Both the position numbers and the translations under genes were made by a program. Shown here in pieces: positions 1-9,900 of a DNA stretch of 64,000 nt (positions within the stretch are counted from its first letter, which is position 1; each line of letters starts with the position of its first letter). The DNA lies in NCBI GenBank assembly GCA_022823145.1, contig JAJDXS010000004.1, positions 186,001 through 250,000 of the forward strand, given 5' to 3'. Below the pieces are notes generated by a model. That model was not told the origin of the DNA. It did not search any database and was given only the letters and a program-made list of their open reading frames with translations. This DNA is from Gemmatimonadota bacterium (GTDB lineage: Bacteria > Gemmatimonadota > Gemmatimonadetes > Longimicrobiales > Gaopeijiaceae).

Positions 1-519
1 CGACCCTCGGTGGCGCACCTCGAAAAGGTGCTGCACGCGGTGGCGCGGGTCAGGGCGCAGCGGGAAGGCGGCTGGGACCGGCCGCTGGACCGGGTGGGGA
101 GCACCTTCCGCCGCCGCGGGATCCTGGTGGTGGTGTCGGACTTCTACCACGACCCCGACGAAATCTCGGAGAGGCTGGGCTTCTTCCGGGCCCAGGGACA
201 CGACGTGGTGGCCTTCCACATCCTGGATCCCGCCGAGATCGACTTCCCGTTCGTGCAGGCCGCCAACTTCCAGGACCTGGAGACGCGGGAACTGCTTCCG
301 GTGAAGCCCGAAAAGCTGGTCGGCGCGTACCGGAAGCAGGTAGGGGCGCATATCGACGCGCTCGGCAAGCTGTTCGGCAAACAGCAGGTCGACTACGTGC
401 TCCTGAACTCGGCCGAGCCGCTGGACGAGGCGCTTTACGCGTACCTCGTGTTCCGGCAGCACCGGCGCGGCGGTTCCGACCCGGCGCGGATGGCGCTGGG
501 CGGGAGCGTGGGCGGATAG
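1..519 (+). CDS. DUF58 family protein, C-terminal part (truncated by window edge)
   Basis: The frame is open from the first base, so the gene begins outside the window. A GTG at 10 is probably internal. The visible part of about 172 residues has the beta-strand motif ILVVVSDFY followed by acidic residues, and the tail YVLLNSAEPLDEALYAYL, both typical of the C-terminal half of DUF58 proteins, which have a vWA-like fold. DUF58 proteins usually sit beside a MoxR AAA+ ATPase and vWA membrane proteins. Here the next gene starts 7 bases downstream and is a BatA/vWA protein, which supports the call. The role in this family is poorly defined; a link to envelope stress or complex maturation is general knowledge of the MoxR neighbourhood, not something seen here. 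Confidence 0.8.
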   Translation, partial: RPSVAHLEKVLHAVARVRAQREGGWDRPLDRVGSTFRRRGILVVVSDFYHDPDEISERLGFFRAQGHDVVAFHILDPAEIDFPFVQAANFQDLETRELLPVKPEKLVGAYRKQVGAHIDALGKLFGKQQVDYVLLNSAEPLDEALYAYLVFRQHRRGGSDPARMALGGSVGG

Positions 520-526
520 GCAGGCC

Positions 527-2635
527 GTGAGCTTCCTGGCCCCGCTGTTTCTGATCGCCCTTGCCGGTCTCGTGGGTCCGATCCTGCTGCACCTGACCCG
601 GCAGGAGCGCGGCCGGCCGATCCGGTTCCCCTCGCTGATGTTCCTGGAGAAGATCCCGTTTCAGGAGAAGTCGCGGCGTCGGATCCGCCACTGGGTGCTG
701 CTGATCATGAGGCTGGCGGCGCTGGCGCTCGTGATCGCGGCCTTTGCACGCCCCTTCGTGCGTGGTGGCCGCCTTGCGTCGGTGGGGGGGCCCGCGGCCG
801 AGGAGGTGGTCGTCATGCTCGACCGCTCCTGGTCGATGGAGATGGGTGAAAACTGGGAAGAGGCGGTGTCCCGTGCACGCTCGGTGGTGAGTGCGCTGAG
901 GCCCCGCGACAGGGCGTCGCTCATCGTCTTCTCCGAGACACCGGCGCTGCTGCACCGCTCGATCGGCGAGCCCGCGCGGATCCTCGCCGCCCTCGATACC
1001 CTCACAACCACCTCCCTCGCGACGCGCCTCGCACCGGCGGTGAAGCTGGCCGCGTCCACGCTGGCCGCGTCGAACCTGTCCCGGCAGCGGGTCGTGCTGA
1101 TCAGCGACTTCCAGCGCACGGGGTGGCGGCCCGACCCCGACGCGACGCTGCCCGAGGGTGTGGTCGTCGAGAGCGTGGTGATCGGTGGCGACGAGGGGGC
1201 GAATCTCGCGCTGGCCGACCTGGAACTGGGGCGGCAGGGCGCGGGGGGCCGGGAGCGGGTGACCGTGGGGGCGCGGCTGGTGAACACGGATGAGAACGCG
1301 GTGACCGCCGATGTCGTGCTGTCGATCGACGAAACCGAGATCGAGACCGCTACCGTGACGGTGCCGGGCGGCGGCGCGGCGCCGGTGAGCTTCGAGCCGT
1401 TCACCCTGACCGCGCAGTTCACGCATGGCGAGTTGCGGGTCGCGGACCCGTTGGACGGCGGGCTGGAGCAGGACAACACGCTCCACTTCGTGGCTTCGCC
1501 GGGGGGTGACCTCGACGTGGTCGTCGTCGATCCGCTGGGCACGGGCGACTCGAATCTGCACCTGCGCGGCGCGCTCGGGATCGCGGAAGGGGCGGGCTTT
1601 GCGGCGCGCGTGGTGGGAAGCGTCCCGGACGAAGAAGTGCTGGCGGGCACCCAGGTGGTCATCCTCAACGGCGGCGCCTTCCCCGGCGGATCTGCGGGCG
1701 ACCGGCTGCGCGCGTTCGTCGATGGCGGCGGCGGGCTCCTGTTCGTGCTCGGCGAGCGCTCCTCGGTGCCGTCGGTGCACGCCGAGTTCCTGCCGGCGAC
1801 CATCGGGAATGTCGTCGAAGGGGACGGCGAGAGGCGTCTCGGCTACGTGGACTACGATCACGCCATCTACGAGGCGTTTCGTGGACCCCGCTCCGGCGAC
1901 TTCTCGCAGGCCTCCTTCTACCGTACGCGCGCACTGATCGAAACCGACGGCCAGGTCCTGGCCCGCTTTGACGACGGCTCTCCCGCGCTCGTCGAGGGTC
2001 GGCGCGGGACCGGCCGCGTGCTGGTTTGGGCCACCGGACTCGATCGCTTCTGGAACAACCTTCCGCTGCAGCCCGTCTATCTACCCTTCGTACACCGGGT
2101 CACGCGCTACCTGGGCGGCAGGGGCGAGATCCCCGCGTGGCACCTGGCCGGGTCGACGGTGAATCTCGCGTCTCTGGCCGAGGCCGCGGGCTCGTGGGAG
2201 GTTTCCGCAGGCGCGGTGGCGATGGAGCCCGGAGGCGGCTCGGTGCCGCTCGACGAGGAGGGTGGTTTGGCGCTCAGGCTCCACCGCCGCGGCATCTGGG
2301 AGATCAGGCCGCCGGGACAGCGACCGGACCATCCACCCGCGCTTGCCGTAAATGTGGATGTAGCCGAGTCCGACCTGACGCGTATGGATGTGGAGGCCTT
2401 CCAGGCGGCCGTCGGTGGCGCGGCGGCGCTGGTGGACGGGTCAGGGCGACCCGACGGAACGGGGGAGACAGAGGAAGTGGCAGGCGAGGACTTCGAGAAG
2501 AGCCAGGCGTTCTGGCGCTATCTGATGGCAGCGGCCTTTCTCCTGATGGCCTCGGAGACCATGTTGTCGAATCGGCTGTCGCGGGAACGGATCAAGGAGG
2601 GGGAACATGCCAAGGACCGGCAACCGGCACTCTGA
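527..2635 (+). CDS. BatA/vWA-domain membrane protein
   Basis: 702 residues from a GTG start 7 bases after the DUF58 stop. Residues 1-78 form an aerotolerance-regulator (BatA) N-terminal module with two membrane segments (about 5-24 and 56-77). A von Willebrand A domain follows with an intact MIDAS start D-x-S-x-S (D99, S101, S103). The middle (about 325-410) resembles a class I glutamine-amidotransferase-like fold with VVILNGG and a Gly-rich turn, as in many large BatA-like proteins. A last membrane helix lies near 662-684. The expected topology is membrane-anchored with the vWA domain facing one compartment. It is translationally coupled to the next gene, which starts 29 bases before this stop. 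It probably works with the DUF58 protein and an unseen MoxR ATPase. Confidence 0.85.
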   Translation: MSFLAPLFLIALAGLVGPILLHLTRQERGRPIRFPSLMFLEKIPFQEKSRRRIRHWVLLIMRLAALALVIAAFARPFVRGGRLASVGGPAAEEVVVMLDRSWSMEMGENWEEAVSRARSVVSALRPRDRASLIVFSETPALLHRSIGEPARILAALDTLTTTSLATRLAPAVKLAASTLAASNLSRQRVVLISDFQRTGWRPDPDATLPEGVVVESVVIGGDEGANLALADLELGRQGAGGRERVTVGARLVNTDENAVTADVVLSIDETEIETATVTVPGGGAAPVSFEPFTLTAQFTHGELRVADPLDGGLEQDNTLHFVASPGGDLDVVVVDPLGTGDSNLHLRGALGIAEGAGFAARVVGSVPDEEVLAGTQVVILNGGAFPGGSAGDRLRAFVDGGGGLLFVLGERSSVPSVHAEFLPATIGNVVEGDGERRLGYVDYDHAIYEAFRGPRSGDFSQASFYRTRALIETDGQVLARFDDGSPALVEGRRGTGRVLVWATGLDRFWNNLPLQPVYLPFVHRVTRYLGGRGEIPAWHLAGSTVNLASLAEAAGSWEVSAGAVAMEPGGGSVPLDEEGGLALRLHRRGIWEIRPPGQRPDHPPALAVNVDVAESDLTRMDVEAFQAAVGGAAALVDGSGRPDGTGETEEVAGEDFEKSQAFWRYLMAAAFLLMASETMLSNRLSRERIKEGEHAKDRQPAL

Positions 2636-5600
2636 CGGCCAAATCCTGCGGGTAGTGCGGCAGGTCCGGCGCCGCTGGCGGCTGAAGCTGCTGCTGCGGG
2701 GTCTGGCACTGACCGCGGCCGCGGTACTGGCCACCTTCCTGATCTCGGCGTCGAGCCTCGAGGTACTGCGCTTCTCGCCTGGCGCCGTCATGGCCATGCG
2801 CATCGTGCTCTGGGTGGTGGTGACCTTGTTCCTTGCGCGGTGGATCCTCTGGCCGCTGTTTCGCCCGGTCGCCGACGAGCGCGTCGCGCTGTACCTGGAG
2901 GAGAACGAGCCGTCGCTTCAGTCGCGGGTTCTCACCGCCGTGGAGTCGGCCAGCGGAGGCCGTTTCGCGGACACTGAACTGTCGCGCGAGGTGGTGCGGC
3001 GCGCCGTGCGGCGGTGCCGGCGCATCGACTACGGCCGACGCATCGAGCAACGGTCCATCCGGCGCTCCACCGGGGTGCTCGGCGGCCTGACCCTCGCCTC
3101 GGTCGTCCTCCTCCTCGCCGGCCCCGGCTTTCTGAGGCACGGAATGTCGGCGCTCTTCTTCCCGGTTCGCGCGGCCGAGTCGGTCAACCCCTACAGCGTC
3201 TCGGTAGAGCCCGGCGACACGATCATCTCGCGCAACTCCGACCTCATGATTTCAGCCGCGCCGCACGGCTTCGACCCCGACGACGTCGTCCTCTACACCC
3301 GCATGGAGGGTGAGGACGGATACTCGGCCCTCCCGATGATCGAGGACGGTGCCGGCGGCCACGAGGGGCTGCTGCTGAACGTCGCGGAAGAGACCACCTA
3401 CTACGTGGAGGCGAACGGCGTCCGCTCCGGCACCTTCACGCTCGGCGTCGCCGACCTGCCCGCGGTCGACCGGCTCGAGATGGTCTACCACTTCCCGCGC
3501 TACACCGGGCTGGCGCCCCGCCGCTTCGAGTACGGCGGCGACGTGGCGGCGCTGGCGGGCACCCGCGTCGAAATCACCGTGACGCCGACCCTCGCCACAC
3601 CGGCTGCGCAGGTTGTGATGGACACGGGAGACACGATCAGCATGGAGACCGGGCCGGAGGGCACGTTCGGGACCTCCTTCGTCGTGCGCGAAGAGGGATT
3701 CTACGGCATCCGCTTCCTCGCGCGCGACGAGGTCTGGGTGGCCGGCGCCCCCGACTACCGGATCGACGTTCTCCACGACCAGGGACCGTCGATCTCGTTC
3801 AACAGGCCGGGCCGCGACATCGAAGTAAGCTCGATCGAGGAGGTCTTCATCGAAGCACGGGCCGACGACGACCTTGGCGTGGCCGAGATCCTTCTCGTCT
3901 ACAGCGTGAATGGAGGCCCCTCCGACACGCTGCCCATCCACTCGTCCGCCGGTGCACCGCTCACCGAAGTCACCGCCGGGCATACCGTCTTCATGGAGGA
4001 CTACGAGCTGGAGGTCGGCGACCTCATCGCCTACCACGGGGTCGCGCGCGACAACGCGCCGTCGCCCGGCGAGGCCATGACCGACATCTACTTCCTGCAG
4101 GTGCGGCCCTTCCGCCGCGACTACCGCGAGGCCGAGGGCGGCGCGCCCCAGGGCGGGGGCGGTGGCGGTGGGGGTGGCGGCGACATGGAGCAGGATCTCT
4201 CCGCGCTCCAGCGTCAGATCATCGCGGCCACCTTCAACCTGGTGCGTGACCGCGACAGCTACAGCCCCGAGAGCTGGGAAGAGAACGTCGTCAGCGTGGC
4301 GCTCACGCAGGAGCGGCTGCGCGAGCAGGTCGAGACCCTCACCCAGCGGATCCTGAATCGCGGCATCACCCGCGCCGACGAGGCCTTCCAGCGGATCGCC
4401 GAGGCGCTGCCCGTCGCCGTCGAGGCCATGAACGAGGCGGTGGACTCGTTGCGCGCCCTCGCGCCGGGGGGTGCCATCAGCCCCGAACAGAGCGCGCTCC
4501 GCCAGCTCCAGAAGGCCGAGGAGACCTACGAGCGTTTCGTTTCGCTGGAGCGCCAGCAGCAGGGCGGCGGAGGGGGGCGCCAGGGCCAGCGCGGCCCGAG
4601 CGCCGAGGACCTGGCCGATCTCTTCGAGCTCGAGACCGACAAGCTCCGCAATCAGTACGAGACCGTGCAGCGCAGCCAGCAGGAGAGCGCGGACCAGGAA
4701 GTCGACGAGCTGATGGAGAGGTTGCGCGAGCTGGCCCGCCGCCAGGAGCAGGAGCTGGAACGCCAGCAGCGCCGTGCCGCCGCCCAGCAGGGAGGACAGG
4801 CCGGTGGCGGCAGCGACGCGGCGCGGGAGCTGGCCGAGGAAGCGGAGGAAGCGGCAAGGCAGCTGGAACGGCTCTCCCGTGAGACCGGTGAGCGGCAACT
4901 GGAAGAGATATCGCGACAGCTCCAACAGTCTGCCGACGCGATGCGTCGATCAGCAGCCAACCGGGGCACCGCCGGCGTCGCGGAAGCCCGGTCCGCGCTG
5001 AGGCGCCTGCGGGACGCGCGGGACCAGCTCGGCGGCGCCCAGGACGAGCGACTCGAGCGCGATCTGCAGGACGCCCGCGAGAGGGTCGACGAACTGGCTC
5101 GCCAGCAGGAAGACGTCGAGAACCGCATGGAGGCGATGTCGCGTGTCGGACGCCCCTCGGCGGATCAGGTCGGGCGAATCCGCGAAACCAAGGAATCCAT
5201 GGCCGAAGAGGTGGGCGACATCCTGGCCCAGCTGGACCAGTTGGCCGCCTCGGCTCGCCGCGAGGGCACCGAAGGCGCCCAGGAACTGGAGGAGGCGACC
5301 CGGACCATCCGCGAGACGCAGCTCCGGGAACGGCTCCTGTACTCGCGCGGGCTGGTCGGCCGTCCCGGCCAGGAGGAGTACGCACAGGCATTCGAGAATC
5401 AGACCGCACAGGCGATCCAGTCACTCGGCAATCGTCTCGAAGAGGCGGCCGAGGCGATCCAGGGGCGCGCCGAAGGCAATTCGCAGGAGGAGGCGCTCGA
5501 GTCAGCTCGGGATCTCGTGCGCAGCCTCGAATCGATGGAGCGGCGCCTGGAGAGCAGCCAGCAGGCAAGCAGCCAGCAGGCAAGCGGCGAGCAGGCAGGT

Positions 5601-6128
5601 GGAGGGCAAGAGGGTAGCGGGCAGGCCGGTGGCGAACAGGCGGGCGGAGAGCAGAGAGCCGGGAATCCGACAGGCGGCGACCGGACCGCTGGCGGCACGC
5701 CCGGAGCCCGCGACTACCGTGAGGGCGACCCACGAGGCTACGGCGGCGGGGGTTGGCGCGACTTCGACCCCGAAACGATTCGGCAAATGCGCCGGGAGGT
5801 GCGCGAGCGGATCGGCGAGACGCAGGCCCTGGGCCAGCTCCTGGAACGTGTCGGCGCGAGTCCGCAGGAGCTGCAGGAGATGATCGAGGCGATGCGTGCA
5901 CTCGACCGCGAAGGCACCTACGCCGACCCCGAGGAAGTGGCCCGGCTCCAGAGTGAACTGGTCGAGACGATCAAGCAGCTCGAATTCAGGCTTCGGCGCG
6001 AGTTCGCGGTGGACGAAGAGGGCGAGGTCTTCCTCTACCAGTCCGGCGACGTGCCCGAAGAGTACCGCGCCCTGGTCGAGGAGTACTACCGTGCCCTCTC
6101 GCGCGGCAGCGGGAGGGAGCCGCGGTGA
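2607..6128 (+). CDS. Giant coiled-coil membrane protein, DUF4175-like
   Basis: 1173 residues; the ATG is preceded by a strong AAGGAGGGGG Shine-Dalgarno inside the end of the vWA gene. Three membrane segments lie near residues 27-49, 61-86 and 153-175. A beta-rich extracytoplasmic part follows (about 185-505), then a Gly linker (about 515-528). The remainder is a very long Gln/Glu/Arg-rich coiled coil to about residue 1000, with a low-complexity Ser/Gly/Gln stretch built on 15-base repeats. This order (membrane helices, Ig-like part, long helical tail) matches DUF4175 proteins, which sit in MoxR/DUF58/BatA loci. Function is unknown. The long helical rod suggests a scaffold in the periplasm. 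The family call is by architecture and context; no catalytic motif is visible. Confidence 0.65.
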   Translation: MPRTGNRHSDGQILRVVRQVRRRWRLKLLLRGLALTAAAVLATFLISASSLEVLRFSPGAVMAMRIVLWVVVTLFLARWILWPLFRPVADERVALYLEENEPSLQSRVLTAVESASGGRFADTELSREVVRRAVRRCRRIDYGRRIEQRSIRRSTGVLGGLTLASVVLLLAGPGFLRHGMSALFFPVRAAESVNPYSVSVEPGDTIISRNSDLMISAAPHGFDPDDVVLYTRMEGEDGYSALPMIEDGAGGHEGLLLNVAEETTYYVEANGVRSGTFTLGVADLPAVDRLEMVYHFPRYTGLAPRRFEYGGDVAALAGTRVEITVTPTLATPAAQVVMDTGDTISMETGPEGTFGTSFVVREEGFYGIRFLARDEVWVAGAPDYRIDVLHDQGPSISFNRPGRDIEVSSIEEVFIEARADDDLGVAEILLVYSVNGGPSDTLPIHSSAGAPLTEVTAGHTVFMEDYELEVGDLIAYHGVARDNAPSPGEAMTDIYFLQVRPFRRDYREAEGGAPQGGGGGGGGGGDMEQDLSALQRQIIAATFNLVRDRDSYSPESWEENVVSVALTQERLREQVETLTQRILNRGITRADEAFQRIAEALPVAVEAMNEAVDSLRALAPGGAISPEQSALRQLQKAEETYERFVSLERQQQGGGGGRQGQRGPSAEDLADLFELETDKLRNQYETVQRSQQESADQEVDELMERLRELARRQEQELERQQRRAAAQQGGQAGGGSDAARELAEEAEEAARQLERLSRETGERQLEEISRQLQQSADAMRRSAANRGTAGVAEARSALRRLRDARDQLGGAQDERLERDLQDARERVDELARQQEDVENRMEAMSRVGRPSADQVGRIRETKESMAEEVGDILAQLDQLAASARREGTEGAQELEEATRTIRETQLRERLLYSRGLVGRPGQEEYAQAFENQTAQAIQSLGNRLEEAAEAIQGRAEGNSQEEALESARDLVRSLESMERRLESSQQASSQQASGEQAGGGQEGSGQAGGEQAGGEQRAGNPTGGDRTAGGTPGARDYREGDPRGYGGGGWRDFDPETIRQMRREVRERIGETQALGQLLERVGASPQELQEMIEAMRALDREGTYADPEEVARLQSELVETIKQLEFRLRREFAVDEEGEVFLYQSGDVPEEYRALVEEYYRALSRGSGREPR
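5553..5597 (+). repeat. Three tandem 15-base repeats inside the coiled-coil gene
   Basis: Two identical copies of AGCAGCCAGCAGGCA (5553-5567 and 5568-5582) are followed by a third copy with two changes (5583-5597). They encode SSQQA, SSQQA and SGEQA and lead into a Gly/Gln/Glu-rich segment. The unit is in frame, so copy-number change would lengthen or shorten the linker without breaking the protein. Confidence 0.9.
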
Positions 6129-6940
6129 GCGGTGAGAGGCCCACCGCCTCCACGACGCGCAACATCGAGGTATCGGTCGAAATCGACGCGCCGGCCGAGG
6201 CTGTCTGGCGGGCGATCACCGATGGCGCGGGCGTAGCGAACTGGTTCGCCCCGATCGCCTCGGCCGAGCCGGGCGTGGGCGGTCACCTCACGGTATCCTG
6301 GGGCGCCGGTTCCGAGTGGACGAGCCGGATCACGGTCTGGGAGCCCGAAGTTCACCTCCGCCTGGCCGACGAACTTCCGGACGAAGCCACCGAAGAGGGT
6401 GCCGCCATGGCACTCGACTACCGCCTTGAGTCGCGCAACGGAACCACGCGCCTGAGCATGGTCAACTCGGGGCTGTCGGCCGATCCCTCCTGGGACGACG
6501 GCGTCCACATGATGACGAACGGCTGGCGTTTCTTCCTCTGGAACCTCAAGCACTACCTGGAGCGCCACCCGGACTCCCACCGCACGATGATGAGCGAACG
6601 CCCCTGGGTGTCGGGCACCCGAGAAGAAGTCTGGGATGCGCTATTCGGGGGCGGCGGCCTCGGCAGGGTGCCTGAACAGCCGGGCGAGACGTTCAGCATT
6701 CGGCTCGCCGGTGGCCACACTCTGGCGGGAACGGTCGTTCTTTCCGATCGCCCCTGGGCCTTCGCCGCCATGCTGACGTCCCTCGACGACGCCGTGCTGC
6801 ACGTGGAAATGGAAGGGACGGGCGAGCGATGGAAGATGGGAGTATGGCTTTCGGCCTATGGATTGGAAGAAGAGCGATGCAAACGGATCGGCGTAGCACT
6901 CGGGCAAACGGTGTCAGGGATCTTCCGCGGGGAGGATTGA
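6125..6940 (+). CDS. SRPBCC (START-like, AHSA1-type) domain protein
   Basis: 271 residues from a GTG that overlaps the previous stop (GTGA), with GGGAGGGAG upstream. Residues about 15-140 form an Aha1-C/SRPBCC domain: the opening EVSVEIDAPAEAVWRAIT, then ANWFAP and the late W-rich helix GWRFFLWNLKHYLE are diagnostic. The second half (about 155-265) starts again with a V-W-D-A-L motif and looks like a degenerate second SRPBCC domain, so the protein may be a tandem. It has no signal peptide, so it should be cytoplasmic. Such domains bind hydrophobic ligands or act as chaperone co-factors. The ligand is unknown, and its place inside an envelope-protein operon is unexplained. Confidence 0.8.
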   Translation: MSGERPTASTTRNIEVSVEIDAPAEAVWRAITDGAGVANWFAPIASAEPGVGGHLTVSWGAGSEWTSRITVWEPEVHLRLADELPDEATEEGAAMALDYRLESRNGTTRLSMVNSGLSADPSWDDGVHMMTNGWRFFLWNLKHYLERHPDSHRTMMSERPWVSGTREEVWDALFGGGGLGRVPEQPGETFSIRLAGGHTLAGTVVLSDRPWAFAAMLTSLDDAVLHVEMEGTGERWKMGVWLSAYGLEEERCKRIGVALGQTVSGIFRGED

Positions 6941-9900
6941 GGGTCGCGACAATCCAGCGGGGCGTTCAACTCCTCCTGGCGACCGCCTTCGCACTGGCGT
7001 CCCACCCCCTCGTCGCCCAGGACGATCCCCACCCCCAGCAGGAGGGCCTTCCCCTGGCGCCCGGGCGCACCATCTCCACCAGCTTCACCGAGGGCTCGTG
7101 GATGTCGGTCGACGTCAGTCCCGACGGCCAGACCCTGGTCTTCGACTTCCTCGGCGATCTCTACACGATGCCGATCAACGGCGGGACCGCAACGCCGCTT
7201 ACCCAGGGCATGGCGTTCGACGGGCAGCCGCGATTCAGCCCCGACGGCATGCGCGTGGTGTTCACCTCGGACCGCAGCGGCGGCGAGGGCATCCACATCA
7301 TTGCGCTGGACAAGAGCGACACGGTGCAGGTCACGCAGGGCAAGTCGAGCTCCTACCAGTCGCCCGAATGGACGCCCGACGGCGACTACGTGATCGCCAC
7401 CAGGCAGGGTCCCGGACAGGGCAAGCTGTGGCTCTACCACGTCGATGGCGGCACGGGGATCCAGCTCATCGACGAGCCCGCCAACCGCCGCACCACCGGC
7501 GCCGCCTTCGGAGACAACGGGCGCCATATCTGGTACGCCTACCGCACGGGCAGCTGGGAGTACAACTCGGGCATGCGGCAATACCAGCTCGCCGTGTACG
7601 ACCGCGAGACCGGCGAATCCGCCACGCGGTCGTTCCGGTACGGCGGCGCCTTCCGCCCCACGCTCAGCCCCGACGGGCGCTGGCTCGTCTACGGCTCCCG
7701 CCACATCGGCGATACCGGCCTCCGCATCCGCGACCTCGACACGGGCGACGAGCGCTGGCTCGCCTTCCCCGTGCAGCGCGACGACCAGGAATCCCGCGCC
7801 ACTCGCGACGCCTACCCGGGCATGTCCTTCACGCCCGACTCGGACGCGGTGATCGCCTACTACGGCGGCGGCCTGTGGCGCGTCCCGGTCGATGGCTCCG
7901 AAGCCACGCCGATCCCGTTCCGCGTCGACATCGACATGGCGATCGGCCCCGAGGTCGACTTCGACTACCCGATTGAAGACACCGAGACCTTCGTCGCCAA
8001 GCAGGTCCGCGACGCGGTGCCTTCGCCCAGCGGCGACCGCATCGCGTTCTCGCTGCTGGCCCGTGTCTACGTCATGGAGTGGCCCGGCGGCACGCCCGAA
8101 CGCCTCACCGGGTCCGACGCCAACGAGCACATGCCCGCCTGGTCGCCCGACGGCGAGGACATCGCCTACACCACCTGGGACGACGCCACCGGCGGGCACC
8201 TCTACCGGGTCGACTCGGACGGCGGCGACCCCACCCGGCTCACCACCGCGTCGGCGCTCTACAACAACCCCGCGTGGTCGCCCGACGGCGAGCGCATCAT
8301 CGCGGTGCGCGGTCCCGGCCGCGCCTACGACGAGGCCCTGACCCGCGGCGTCCCCGGCGGTGCCGACGACCTCGTCTGGATCCCGGCCACGGGCGGCGAC
8401 GCGACGGTCATCGCCCCGGCGCGCGACGGCAACCACCACTTCACGGGCGACCCCGATCGCATCTACGCCTACAACCCCGGCGACGGCCTCGTCTCCTTCC
8501 GCTGGGACGGCACAGACCGCAGGCAGCACGTGCGCGTCGTCGGCGCCGGTCCGCCCGGTTCGAGCGCGCCGCCCCCCGCCACCCTCGTCACGATGGCGCC
8601 CCGCGGCGATCAGGCGCTCGCCCGCATCTACAACCACCTCTATACGGTCACGGTCCCGCTCGTGGGCGGCGATGTTCCCACCATCAACGTCGGCAACCCC
8701 GACAACGCGTCCTTTCCCGCCCGCCAGCTGACCGAGATCGGCGGCGAGTTCCCCGCGTGGGGGCACGACGGCCGCAAGATCCACTGGACGATCGGCAACG
8801 CGCACGTGGTGTACGACCTCGACACCGCGCGCGCCTTCGAGGACTCGGTAGCCGCGGCCCGGGAGGAGGAGGCTGAAGAGGAGGAGGAAGAGGGCGAAGA
8901 GGGCGAAGGCGGCCAGGACGCCGAACAGAACGACGACGATCCCCGCTACACCCCGGAAGAGGTTCGCATCCGCGTCGAATTCCCCCGTGACATCCCAAGG
9001 GGCGTGGTCGTCCTGTCGGGAGCGCGGGTCGTGACCATGAACGGCGACGAGGTGCTCGAGAGCGGCGACATCGTCGTGCGCGACAACCGCATCGCCGAGG
9101 TGGGAGGGACCGGTGCGGTCGTGCATCCGGCCGATGCGACGGTGATCGACCTCGCCGGCAAGACCATCGTGCCCGGCTTCATCGATACCCACGCCCACCT
9201 GCGGGCCCAGATCAACATCCTTCGCACCCAGCCCTGGTCCTACGCGGCCAACCTGGCCTACGGCGTGACCACCACCCGGGACCCCCAGACCGGCACCACC
9301 GACGTCATCAGCTACGAGGACCTCGTGCGCGCCGGCCGGATCCTGTCGCCGCGCATCTACTCGACCGGCCCCGGCGTCTTTTCGTCCGAGAACGTGAAGG
9401 ACCTGGACCACGCCCGCCGCGTCCTTCGCCGCTACAGCGACTATTACGACACCAAGACGATCAAGATGTACGGCGCCGGGAACCGCGAGCAGCGCCAGTG
9501 GATCATCGAGGCGGCACGCGAACTGGAGCTGATGCCCACGACCGAGGGCGGCCTGGACACCAAGGACAACATGACCATGGCGATCGACGGCTACTCCGGA
9601 GTTGAGCACAACATGCCCGGCTTCCCGATGTACGCCGACATGGTCGAACTGGTGGCGCGGTCCATGATGGCCTACACGCCCACGATCCTCGTCACCTACG
9701 GCGGCCCCTGGGCCGAGAACTTCTTCTACGCAACCGAGGACGTGCTCGGCGACGAGAAGCTCGCCCGCTTCACGCCCATGGAGGAGATCCTGCAGAAGGC
9801 GCTGCGCAGGCCCGGTCCCGGTCCCGGACCCTCCGGCTGGTTCCACCCCGAGGTGCACACCTTCGACCAGGTGTCGGCGTTCGTTCGCGACGTAATCCGG

